64,000 nt of DNA from Punica granatum (Eukaryota > Streptophyta > Magnoliopsida > Myrtales > Lythraceae). Below, piece after piece: positions 1-9,657 of the stretch. Numbering within the stretch: the stretch's first letter is position 1; every line of letters starts with the position of its first letter. The DNA is taken from contig NC_045133.1 in assembly GCF_007655135.1 (NCBI RefSeq), forward strand, positions 27,253,845 through 27,317,844, read 5' to 3'. The notes beneath the pieces are model-generated. The model ran no database searches, was not told the DNA's origin, and saw nothing but the letters and a program-made list of their open reading frames with translations. The position numbers and the translations under genes were made by a program.

Positions 1-1
1 C

Positions 2-1771
2 ACCATTCAGGATCAGAGTCGGCACTGCGAGTACCATCACGGCGCACCCGGTCACACCACCGACGATTGTTGGAAGCTGCGGGAGAAGATCCAAGCTATG
101 ATTGATGGCAAACAACTCACGTTCAACGCCGTCAAACCTCCGAACGTGCAAGTTAATCCTCTTCCCGATCACGGGTCAAGCTCGGGACCCAGCATTAACA
201 TGATCAGCGTTTGCGCCATAGGGGAGTACGAGACCGGGCAGGAGCCATCCGCCCCGTTCGTAATCGAATATGTGCCTGCGGAAACCGGTATAGGGTACGC
301 GGGGTTTGATGCCACGCCCGCCCCATTCGTGATAGATGTCCCCGCACGAGAGCCATATCAAGATAGCAAGGTTCCGTGGACCTACGAAGGGAGTGTCGGG
401 AACCTCGAGCGTCAATTCAGCGTCATGGGCGTGACGCGCTCGGGACGAGTGTATGAAAACCCGGAGGTCGCGAACAAAGGAAAGGCGCCTGCTGCGACAT
501 TAGGAATCGCCCCGGAAGCTACGCCGATCCCACAAAAGAAGGTGACCGAAGAGGAAGCCGAGGCTTTTATGAAGATCATCAAGGCAAGCGAGTATAAGGT
601 TGTTGAACAAATGGGCAAGTCTCCGGCCCACATTTCACTACTCGCCCTTCTCTTAAGTTCGGAGCCACATCGTGAAGCGCTCCTGAAGGTCCTGACGGCG
701 GCACAGGTCCCCAAGGAGACGGCTCCAGATCTCATTGAAGAAACCGTTGGTTCGATATTCTCCAACAATATTTCATTCTCGGATGACGAGCTTCCCTCCG
801 AAGGGTACGCACACTCGCGGGCGTTGCACATCGTCTGTAAGTGCAATAACTTCGTGGTAGGCCGAGTCATGATCGACAATGGTTCGGCTCTCAATGTATG
901 CCCTGTTTCCACCCTGAAGCAGATGAATGTGGATCTGAATCATATTCGTCCAAGCAAGACAGCGGTTCGAGCCTTCGATGGCTCGCGGAGAGAGGTGAAC
1001 GGAGAGATCGACCTTCTGATCGAGGTAGGTCCATGTTCATTCAATGTCACTTTTCAGGTGCTCGACATCCCCAATGCCTTCAGCTTGCTGCTCGGGAGGC
1101 CATGGATCCATTTTGCGGGCGCAGTCCCCTCCACCTTGCACCAAAAGCTTAAGTTCATCGTGGAAGAGCGACTCATCACGGTCAAAGGTGAGGAGGACTA
1201 TGCGATTTATAAGGAGACGGCTGTCCCCTATATCAGTATTGGGGACGATCAGAACCTCCCCTTCCATTCGTTCGACACCATCTCCGTCATCCGAGACTAC
1301 GGAAAGGCCGGTCCGTCCCGCGCCGACCGCATGGTGGGGAAGATCTTGCTGCGCCATAATTACATTCCGGGTTCCGGACTCGGAGCACGTGGGCAAGGGA
1401 TCAACCGCCCAATCGAGATCGAAGAGTACAAGAACAGGAGGGGACTCGGTTTTCGCCCTTCCTGCCACGAGATTATTGAAGCCCGTAGAGGCAAGCGCCT
1501 CCACCGTCTCGCAGCGTACTACGGGAAGATCAACAGGGGCACCCCAGTTCCGCCACTCTCCCACTTCTTTTCAGGATCACAGCACATCGTCGGAGGTACT
1601 CTTGACGGCCCCTCCTCGGATTTAAACGACGCGCTTGTCGATCTGCCAGGCATATACGCCGTCACCGAGGAGACTCCTTTAGGGGTCTACATCCGCCTCG
1701 CGCAGGAGAATGAGGAGCTCAACAACTGGACCTCAGTCCCGCGCTACTCGGCTGTAATCGCCGATGTGTAA
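2..1771 (+). CDS. gag C-terminus plus aspartic protease of the Tat element (5' partial)
   Basis: The frame is open from base 2, so the methionine at 98 is internal and the protein continues left of the window. Bases 26-70 encode a Cys/His cluster (C-x2-H ... H-x4-C) like the zinc-binding end of plant Tat gag. Counting from the methionine at 98, the protease active site is D260-N-G-S-A, the DNG variant of the DTG/DSG motif. A G-patch-like glycine-rich segment lies at about 412-455, a known addition in plant Ty3/gypsy polyproteins. The frame closes at TAA 1769-1771, but that stop overlaps a good splice donor (GTAAGG at 1768). In a spliced transcript the frame would run on into the polymerase. 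No lesions are visible. Confidence 0.85.
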   Translation, partial: TIQDQSRHCEYHHGAPGHTTDDCWKLREKIQAMIDGKQLTFNAVKPPNVQVNPLPDHGSSSGPSINMISVCAIGEYETGQEPSAPFVIEYVPAETGIGYAGFDATPAPFVIDVPAREPYQDSKVPWTYEGSVGNLERQFSVMGVTRSGRVYENPEVANKGKAPAATLGIAPEATPIPQKKVTEEEAEAFMKIIKASEYKVVEQMGKSPAHISLLALLLSSEPHREALLKVLTAAQVPKETAPDLIEETVGSIFSNNISFSDDELPSEGYAHSRALHIVCKCNNFVVGRVMIDNGSALNVCPVSTLKQMNVDLNHIRPSKTAVRAFDGSRREVNGEIDLLIEVGPCSFNVTFQVLDIPNAFSLLLGRPWIHFAGAVPSTLHQKLKFIVEERLITVKGEEDYAIYKETAVPYISIGDDQNLPFHSFDTISVIRDYGKAGPSRADRMVGKILLRHNYIPGSGLGARGQGINRPIEIEEYKNRRGLGFRPSCHEIIEARRGKRLHRLAAYYGKINRGTPVPPLSHFFSGSQHIVGGTLDGPSSDLNDALVDLPGIYAVTEETPLGVYIRLAQENEELNNWTSVPRYSAVIADV

Positions 1772-1977
1772 GGCTATCTTTGTAGACGATGTTTCCCGCG
1801 TGTCGGCAAAGTCATAAGCCACACGACGGAAGAGGGTTTTTGTTATGGCATCAATGTTCCCACCTTCAATGAAATCCCTACATGCATTTTTGAATTCTCG
1901 TGTCTCCTTCGTTTCCTTCTCTCTTACTCATTCGCAGCACTTTAAATATTTCTAAGACGACTCGTTTAAATTTCCAG
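1768..1977 (+). other. Putative spliced intron between protease and reverse transcriptase frames
   Basis: A donor GTAAGG begins at 1768 and a pyrimidine-containing acceptor, TTTCCAG, ends at 1977. Removing these 210 bases joins codon phase 2 to phase 1 and puts the protease frame directly in frame with the polymerase frame, which is open from 1979. Ogre elements are known to carry an intron at this place in the polyprotein. The splice sites are read from sequence; no transcript evidence is available here. Confidence 0.6.
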
Positions 1978-4900
1978 GCTCCACTCGAATCCAAATCTTC
2001 GACGCGTCGATTCGAACCCATCCGAAGAACTCCTCGAAGAGCCCCAACCCATATACTTCGGGGAAGGGCTCGACGAGGACGGTCGAGTGCCTGAGATAGA
2101 GGAGAGTTTGCACCGCCTCGAGAACCGTCAACTCACCTCAGTTGAGCCAACAGAAGAAATCAACATAGGCACTGAAGAGGAACCTCGCACGCTAAAGATC
2201 GGGACGGGCCTCGATCCAACACAACGAGCTCGGATGATCGATTTCTTGAAGGAGTACCAAGAGGTCTTTGCCTGGTCCTACGCCGACATGCCGGGCTTAG
2301 ATCCGTCGATAGTCAAGCACTCTCTCCCACTCGATACAGAGAACTTCCCGCCCAAACGGCAACACCTACGGCGGCAGCGAGCCGGCCTTCTCCTCCGCAT
2401 CAAGGAGGAGGTCGTCAAGCAGATAAATGCGGGATTCCTAGAAGTCTGCAATTACTCTGAATGGGTGGCAAACATCGTGCCCGTAGAGAAAAAGGACGGA
2501 AGGGTCAGGGTTTGCGTCGACTATCGGGACCTCAACAAGGCTAGTCCTAAAGACAACTTCCCTCTGCCTCACATCGACGTCTTGGTCGACAACACCGCGC
2601 GCCACAATCAGTTCTCCTTCATGGATGGCTTTTCGGGGTATAACCAAATCCGGATGGCTGAAGACGACAAGATCAAAACGACTTTCATCACGATGTGGGG
2701 CACGTTTTGCTACAAGGTCATGCCCTTCGGGCTCAAAAATGCCGGGGCAACCTACCAACGGGCAATGGTTACGCTCTTCCACGACATGATGCATAAGGAG
2801 ATCGAGGTCTACGTCGACGACATGATCGCAAAGTCCAAGGAGGGAGAGGATCACCTCGTCAATCTGAGGCGTCTCTTCGAACGTCTCAAGAAGTACAAGC
2901 TTAGGCTCAACCCGGCCAAGTGCACATTCGGCGCGAAATCCGGAAAACTGCTAGGATTTGTGGTCAGCGAACGAGGCATCGAGGTCGATCCTGACAAGGT
3001 GAAAGCGATTAGGGAGTTACCTCCGCCATCAACAGTGCGCGAGGTACGAAGCTTCTTAGGACGACTGAACTACATCGCGCGTTTCATCGCGAACTTATCA
3101 GATAAGTGTCAACCCCTCTTCCGGCTGCTTCGTAAAAATGCAGCAATTGAATGGGACGACGATTGTCAGAAGGCCTTTGACGATATTAAGACATACTTAG
3201 TTCAGTCGCCGGTGTTGGTCCCGCCCACGCCAGGTCGACCTCTCATTCTTTACCTGACGGTGCGCCGGCAATCATTGGGGTGCATGCTGGGACAAGAAGA
3301 TGAGTCTACACGCGCAGAACATGCCATCTACTATCTGAGCAAGAAGTTTACTGAAGGGGAATCCAATTACCCGGAGATTGAGAAGATGTGTTGCGCACTG
3401 GTGTGGGTCATGCAGAGACTTCGACAGTACACCCTCTATCACACTATCCGCTTGCTGTCGAAAGCGGATCCCCTGAAATATCTACTTGGTAGCCCATCCT
3501 CCATGAGGAACATTGCAAAGTGGCGCTGTCAACTGACGGAGTACGACATCGAGTATGTGCCCCGCACATCAGTCAAGGGGCAAGCAATTGCAGACCATTT
3601 GGCGGAATTTCCCATCGAGGATGACACGCCGATCAACTCCGACTTTCCAGACGAAGGGATCCTCCGAGTAGATGAGGAGGAGGATGGGACCGCGTGGAAG
3701 ATGTATTTCGACGGCGCGGTGAATTCCACTGGTTCTGGTATCGGCGCAGTGCTGATATCCCAGGACGGACGTTATTACCCGATTGCAGCAAAAGTTAATT
3801 TTCTCTGCACCAATAATGTGGCCGAATACGAGGCATGCATCCTTGGCTTGCAAGCAGCGATTGATTTCAAGGTGAAGGAGCTAGAAGTGTTCGGAGATTC
3901 AATGCTCACAATCTTCCAAACGTTAGGGCAATGGAAGACGAAAGACGCAAAGTTAGTACCATACCACGAGTATCTCGAGGAGTTAGCGGAGAACTTCGAG
4001 AAAATCTCGTTCACCTACACGCCACGTATCAAGAATCAGTTTACAGATGCACTTGCGACACTGGCATCAATGGTGAGCATCACAAAAGAAAACCTCATCG
4101 AGCCACTTGAGATCGAGATTGCCAAAGGCCCGACTTACTGCGACACAATCGAGGCGACCGATGAACAGCCATGGTACGAAGACATCAAACATTTTCTGCA
4201 AACTGGCCAATACCCGACATTTGCCAACCGTCGGGACCGGAAAACACTTAGGCGACTCACAGCGCATTACTTCCTGAGCGGAGAGACTCTCTACCGCCGT
4301 TCCTTCGACGCTACGCTACTCCGGTGTGTTGACGAAAACGAGGCACAACGCCTCATGGGAGAGATACATGAAGGGAGTTGTGGACCCCATATGAGCGGTC
4401 TCATGCTCACCAAGAAACTCATGCGCCTAGGTTACTTTTGGTCCACCATGGAGGCCGACTGCGCCAAACACGTCAGACACTGCCACTTGTGCCAGGTCTA
4501 TGCCGATCAGATCAAAGCACCCCCCAATGAGCTACGCCCGATGGCGGCCCCGTGGCCCTTTTCAATGTGGGGCATCAACGTGATCGGCCTTATCAATCCC
4601 AAAGCATCCAATGGACACATGTTCATTTTGGTGGCAATTGACTATTTCACCAAGTGGATCGAGGCCATAACGCTCGCTTCGGTCACCGCAAATGCCGTGG
4701 CACGTTTCCTTAAGCGCGACATCATCGCCCGATATGGAGTCCCCGAAACAATCATCACCGACAATGCTAAGAACCTGAACAACAGGATCATCGATGAGCT
4801 TTGTGAGCGATTCAAAATACACCACCGCAATTCCACACCATACCGTCCCCAAATGAACGGTGCGGTGGAGGCTGCGAACAAAAACATCAAGAGGATCATC

Positions 4901-5419
4901 GAGAAAATGACGGTGACCTATAAGGATTGGCACGAGATGCTCCCTTTTGCGCTCTTGGCATATCGAACGTCCATCCGCACTTCAACCGGGGCAACTCCGT
5001 ACTCCTTAGTCTACGGCATGGAAGCAATCCTCCCAATCGAAGTGGAGATTCCCTCCATGAGGGTCCTCGCCGAGTCCAAGCTCGAAGAAGCAGAATGGGC
5101 GAAGCAGCGCTACGAACAGCTCAATCTCATTGACGAGAAACGGCTAACAGCGCTCTGCCACGGTCAATGCTACCAACAAAGAATGGCTCGAGCGTTCAAT
5201 GCAAGGGTTCGCCACCGCGAATTCCGCCCCGGTGATCTCGTCCTACGAAAGGTCTTGCACATCACACCTGACTCTCGGGGCAAGTTTGCATACAAGTATG
5301 ATGGACCTTTCGTCGTCAGGGAAGTCTTCTCCGGAGGGGCAATTATCCTAAGCGATATGGACGGGACCGAAAACGCACTCACGGTCAATGCCGATGCCCT
5401 TAAGAAGTACTACCCTTAA
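1978..5419 (+). CDS. Polymerase polyprotein: reverse transcriptase, two RNase H domains, integrase
   Basis: Numbered from the methionine at 2087 (1110 residues to the stop; the frame is open back to 1979). The reverse transcriptase has Y242-V-D-D. The first RNase H, at about 350-480, has lost the expected early aspartate (the segment reads LYLTVRRQSLG), so it is probably inactive. The second, archaeal-type RNase H starts at MYFDGAV with D542 and keeps the later Glu and Asp positions, so it looks functional. The integrase has an HHCC zinc finger at about 765-810 and a catalytic triad D852, D892, E928, with the canonical 35-residue spacing between the last two. A GPF-type motif is near the C-terminus. 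The first methionine is probably not the true start, because the frame is likely reached by splicing from the protease frame. Confidence 0.9.
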
Positions 5420-6560
5420 TGGCCTCTTTGTCATCCGGCGGTTTCTTTGTGTTCTCGGAGGTTTCAGGCTACCGTCCAGGCCCTTATCTTCCTCTGTCTC
5501 CCTTTGGGCTCTGTGCCATTTCACCTCACCACATTTTCTATTTATCACGCACGTGTCCTATCCATTCAATTCTTCTCATCTAAGGATACTTCAGAGAGAA
5601 AAATAATAATTTTCCCGCTAGGTCGAAAACCTCCTTGAGGCGGCCTAGGCAAAAGTTAGGGAACGAGGGGCACGACTTAAAATCCCGCAAAGGGGAGTCG
5701 TGGCAAAAGGAGAGCGCAAATCAATTTCTCGCTAGGCCGAAAACCCGCAAAGGGTGGTCTAGGCAAAAATTAGAGGAACCGAGAGGTGCGATCAGACCCG
5801 GACAGGGGCGATCGTAGCAAAAGGTGAGCACTCATGTGAGAAAAGTCAAATAAAATACCCCGCTAGGTCGTTACTCATCTTACGGCCTAGGCAAAAATTA
5901 GGGGCAATTGTCGGCTTGACCACGAAAGAACAGCGGCACTTCGCGTGAAGCTACAGCTAGTAGTGGTTCGGCAGTCCTCGACGCAAGCAAACTCTCTTCG
6001 ACTCTCCAGGCTCGAGACATGCCTCGAAATGGGGTCGAATCGTCGTATCCTTAATTTGGAGGATCCTAAAGATCCCTCCCTTTACCTTTACTCAAAACTC
6101 TGCGGGCCATGCCCCTCCTTGTAAAAAAAAAAAAAAAAAAAGCCTTTCTTTTAGTCAAGTACATGTCACATTCGGGGACACAGCCGCCCCTCAAATGGCC
6201 ACTGTGTCCAAATCCCTGAAGCATCGCTACATAGATTTCCTTTGCACATCGTAATTCCAGCGGTATTGCGTGACTGACAACGACCGTTAGCCGCAATTCC
6301 TTGTGTGCAGGTGTGAGCATTCGGATCCTGAAAGGTGTCTCTTCCTGACGGACTCATGTCTGCCTTATGCGACAAGACGAAATCCCAGTCCGAGCGGATG
6401 ACCCTCAAGGAGACACACAACGCCCAATCCTGCGACAAGCGACGAACAACGCTTGCCACGGCACCGTCATAAGCACAATATGAGCTCGAATCCAACGGAT
6501 CATGGCCTTCGCCCTCCGGCGCCCTGCGTCGTCCCCCAACATTAGTCATTGCTTCTACAT
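5420..6560 (+). other. Noncoding 3' region of the Tat element
   Basis: Apart from the hairpin array, this stretch has no credible gene. It holds an A-run of about 20 bases at 6122-6142 and moderately GC-rich unique sequence from 6143 to 6560. Short open frames on either strand have no recognisable family and are treated as chance. I could not find a convincing polypurine tract followed by an LTR start; the string GGGGCAATTGTCGGC at about 5900 is the nearest candidate and is not supported by a matching LTR end. Confidence 0.6.
5616..5897 (+). repeat. Array of five short hairpins (A-B-A-B-A) in the Tat 3' untranslated region
   Basis: Five inverted repeats with 7-8 bp stems follow one another. 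Arms are 5618-5625/5641-5648, 5671-5677/5696-5702, 5732-5738/5756-5762, 5787-5793/5810-5816 and 5863-5870/5883-5890. Hairpins 1, 3 and 5 share CTAGGYCG-type stems. Hairpins 2 and 4 have different stems (CACGACT and TGCGATC) that stay paired through matched changes. Each right arm is followed by GCAAAA. Loops are 12-19 bases and several contain a CCCGCAAAG-like or AAAAC core. The spacing of type A hairpins is about 114 and 131 bp. A role in the element's RNA is an inference. Confidence 0.7.
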
Positions 6561-8055
6561 TCCATCTTTACCGCTTTTCGGACTCCGCGTCCAGGACTCC
6601 GTGTCCATCTTTACTGCTTTTCGGACTCCGCGTCCAGGACTCCGTGTCCATCTTTATTGCCTTCCGGACTCCGCGTCCAGGACTCCGTGTCCATCTTTAC
6701 TGCTTTTCGGACTCCGCGTCCAGAACTCCGTATCCATCTTTACTGCTTTTCAGACTCCGCGTCCAGGACTCCGTGTCCATCTTTACTGCTTTTAGGACTC
6801 CGCGTCCAGGATTTCGTGTCCATTTTTACTGCTTTTCGGACTCCGTTTCCATCTTTACTGCTTTTCGGACTCCGCGTCCAGGACTCCGTGTCCATCTTTA
6901 CTGCTTTTCGGACTCCGCGTCCAGGACTTCGTGTCCATTTTTACTGCTTTTCGGACTCCGTCTCCATCTTTACTGCTTTTCGGACTCCGTGTCCATCTTT
7001 ACTGCTTTTCGGACTCCGCGTCCAGGACTCCGTGTCCATTTTTACTGCTTTTCGGACTCCGCGTCCATCTTTACTGCTTTTCGGACTCCACGTCCAGGAC
7101 TCCGTGTCCATCTTTACTGCTTTTCGGACTCCGCGTCCAGGACTCCGTGTCCATCTTTACTGCTTTTCGGACTCCGCGTCCAGGACTCCGTGTCCATCTT
7201 TATTGCCTTCCGGACTCCGCGTCCAGGACTCCGTGTCCATCTTTACTGCTTTTCGGACTCCGCGTCCAGGGCTCCGTGTCCATCTTTACTGCTTTTCGGA
7301 CTCCGCGTCCAGGACTTCGTGTCCATTTTTACTGCTTTTCGGACTCCGTGTCCATCTTTACTGCTTTTCGGACTCCGCGTCCAGGACTTCGTGTCCATCT
7401 TTACTGCTTTTCGAACTCCGTGTCCAGGACTCCGTGTCCATCTTTACTGCTTTTCGGACTCCGCGTCCAGGACTCCGTGTCCATTTTTACTGCTTTTCGG
7501 ACTCCGCGTCCATCTTTACTGCTTTTCGGACTCCGCGTCCAGGACTCCGTGTCCATCTTTACTGCTTTTCGGACTCCGCGTCCAGGACTCCGTGTCCATT
7601 TTTACTGCTTTTCGGACTCCGCGTCCATCTTTACTGCTTTTCTGACTCCGCGTCCAGGACTCCGTGTCCATCTTTACTGCTTTTCGGACTCCGCGTCCAG
7701 GACTCCGTGTCCATCTTTACTGCTTTTCGGACTCCGCGTCCATCTTTACTGCTTTTCGGACTCCGCGTCCAGGACTCCGTGTCCATCTTTACTGCTTTCG
7801 GACTCCGCGTCCAGGACTCCGTGTCCATCTTTATTGTTTTTCGGGACTCCGTGTCCATCTTTACCGCTTTTCGGACTCCGCGTCCAGGACTCCGTGTCCA
7901 TCTTTACTGCTTTTCGGACTCCGCGTCCAAGACTTCGTGTCCACCTTTACTGCTTTTTAAAATTCTTTGTTCACTTTTATTTCTTTCCGGACTTCGTGTC
8001 AACCTTTATCGCTTTTAGGACTTCGTGTTCCCATTTATTGCTTTACGAACTTTAG
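6561..8055 (+). repeat. GC-biased minisatellite, 43 bp and 29 bp units, in the Tat 3' region
   Basis: The array is built from a 43 bp unit and a 29 bp unit that lacks one 14 bp piece. The 43 bp form contains two near-identical 14 bp pieces in a row (GGACTCCGCGTCCA and GGACTCCGTGTCCA) followed by a CTTTACTGCTTTTC-type spacer. Copies are very similar from about 6561 to 7960 and decay toward 8055. Neither unit length is a multiple of three and the units hold no stop codons, so all three forward frames stay open for more than 1 kb; this is a side effect, not coding evidence. Plant Tat-lineage elements are known to carry tandem repeats in their 3' untranslated region. Confidence 0.9.
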
Positions 8056-8153
8056 CCCTGCATTTGCTTGCCATGACTCCTTTGTCTTTTTCCTCCCGCA
8101 AACAGGTCCGTTGCATCTAGGAGAATGGCCAGATAGTCGTCAAGACCGAACGG

Positions 8154-8757
8154 GTTCTTTCTTTCCCTTGCTTCACAAGTCACACCTTTTGGCGGTGTCG
8201 ACAACTTATTCTGTCCCCATAAGTTTATTAGGCTAAATGGAATTTACTTTATTGACAGCGCCAATAGAAACCGAGCTATTCGCTCTCCCAAATTCATTGA
8301 TAACTTTGCTAAACACAAACACCATTAAAGGTTACTGAAACCCAACTCCGATGCTTCGGGAAGTCCTGAATAGCATCAGCAAGTTTTCCACCCGATCCGC
8401 GCATCTAAACATGCCATCTTCACTCCCCATCTCTAACAGGCCTTCTTCAACCAAACTACAATAAAACTATTCAGAGTATTTCATGAGCATCTTGACTTCT
8501 GCACTAAAGCACACCAACTGTTTTCTATTATATGGACAAGTAGCTGTGATGTAACTAATATGCTGAACCATCCCATACAGCTTAGTCGCAGGCTCTTATC
8601 TTTTTCACTGTCCGCATATTTTTTTTTCTTGTGCTATGCAACGAGCGGGACGATTTAGCAGCATTAATAAATTGAGCCGGCTTGGTTGTATGCTTTGGTC
8701 ATGCCATGGATGTTGGATTCCCAAAGCTCCAAACTGGTTGTCTGTGTTTCTTCATTA
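8154..8757 (+). repeat. Near-perfect copy of the 3' flank of ankyrin gene A
   Basis: About 600 bp match 15973-16577 with only about three substitutions that I can see (near 8630, 8641 and 8737). The match starts in a shared TTCTTTCTTTCCC string just after the Tat element and ends at CTTCATTAG. It holds no gene. It is best read as the leftover downstream flank of a third ankyrin copy whose body was lost or lies left of the Tat element. The high identity means this duplication is recent relative to copy B. Confidence 0.9.
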
Positions 8758-9652
8758 GTTTTCATTAGGACTATAGCCTAGTTACTTACACTAATCCATT
8801 CATAACGTTGCTCAGAGTTTCCTATGGAGAGAAGAAGGTTTCTCCCTCAAATATCTCAATCTAGTTATGATGCTACAGAAAACGGGCAATTTTTATGTTA
8901 TGTGGGCATTTTTACAATTTTATGTTATTTGGGCGTTTTTGTAATTTTTAGAGAATAGTTTATTTTATGGAATGGTTTATTTTACGGAATAGTTTATTTC
9001 TTTCGTTATAATTTCGTTTCATTCGTTATAATTTTGTTTAAGCCTATTTAAGCGTTGTAAGTCGTAGGACTGAAGACAGTAGTTTTTGGTTGAATAAAAT
9101 TTCGAGAGAATATTTTCTCTATTTTTTCAAATGCGGTATTGATTGAATTAATGAATTTGATGTCCATTCACTAGTATTCGTAGAATCAACATGTTATAGA
9201 ATATTATTTTTCGGCATTCGTATGAGAATCAACATATTATAAATGTTTTTTAATTTCGCTGCGTCAAGAAAGAAGTTCCAAGAACTAACTAATTCCCAAA
9301 CATTATTACGCCTTACGGAAACTTGGTCTTAGTCTAACCAAGTTGAATGTTCAAAACTCGAAAAAGAAAAAGAAAAAAATTATATTCTCTGGTAGACTTA
9401 ACGCATTAAAAAGATCAAGATGGCGAGTCACGCGTACACATTCTGCTGGTCCCCATTCATAACTACTGTCTTTGTCTTGGGACAACGGTTTTTAGAGGCA
9501 TCCTCATGGGTCATCTCACAGGACATGTCCAACTCCGACTCCACAGAACAGAGTCCCCTGTTTAATGTTCCCAGTCCTCATACGACATCCAAAATTAAAC
9601 TGGATAGCTACATCACTGCTATTTTCAGTCTTTGCGCGTTGACTTTTGATAG
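8758..9652 (+). other. Displaced upstream region of ankyrin gene A
   Basis: Bases 8758-8860 and 9270-9652 align with 20985-21560, directly upstream of ankyrin copy B. Shared landmarks include a GACTCCAC/TAGGCAGAGTCCCCTG-type string near 9535 and GATAGCTACAT near 9603. This is therefore the ancestral 5' flank of copy A, now cut off from its coding sequence by the solo LTR at 9658-13829. A small open frame at 9420-9740 runs into the LTR and is not conserved in the copy B flank, so I do not call it a gene. Confidence 0.75.
8860..9270. mobile_element. AT-rich insertion, possibly a small solo LTR
   Basis: This approximately 400 bp block is absent from the homologous region upstream of ankyrin copy B, so it was inserted in (or less likely lost from) one copy. 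It is T-rich, has a possible TATA-like CTATTTAAG near 9045 and a GTTGAATAAA string near 9092, as in small copia-type LTRs. It contains two related pieces, AATCAACATGTTATA and AATCAACATATTATA, near its right end. I could not fix TG/CA ends or a target-site duplication, so the class is uncertain. Confidence 0.4.
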
Positions 9653-9657
9653 TGGCT

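Larger units (their letters stand above)
1..8154 (+). mobile_element. Tat/Ogre-lineage Ty3/gypsy LTR retrotransposon, truncated at both ends in this window
   Basis: The stretch carries, in order, the end of gag with a zinc-binding motif, an aspartic protease, a G-patch-like segment, reverse transcriptase, a degenerate RNase H, a second (archaeal-type) RNase H, integrase, then a long noncoding 3' region with repeats. Two RNase H domains before integrase, and a possible intron between protease and reverse transcriptase, are hallmarks of the plant Tat/Ogre lineage. The 5' LTR and most of gag lie left of the window. No 3' LTR is recognisable: element-like sequence runs to about 8154 and then meets a copy of the 3' flank of an ankyrin gene. 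Both coding blocks are free of stops, so the insertion looks young. The right boundary is inferred from where the ankyrin homology starts and may be off by a few bases. Confidence 0.85.

Noticed and set aside
5900..5920. GGGGCAATTGTCGGC as polypurine tract plus 3' LTR start of the Tat element
   Set aside because: The purine stretch is short and interrupted, and no matching LTR end with a target-site duplication was found downstream.
6166..6549. Minus-strand 127-residue open frame in the Tat 3' region
   Set aside because: No family recognised. Such antisense frames occur by chance in this GC-balanced noncoding stretch.
6549..8055. Long forward open frames (489, 333 and 374 residues) rich in repeated Phe, Arg, Pro, Leu
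   Set aside because: They overlap in all three frames across the minisatellite and exist only because its unit has no stop codons. No domain, start context or conservation.
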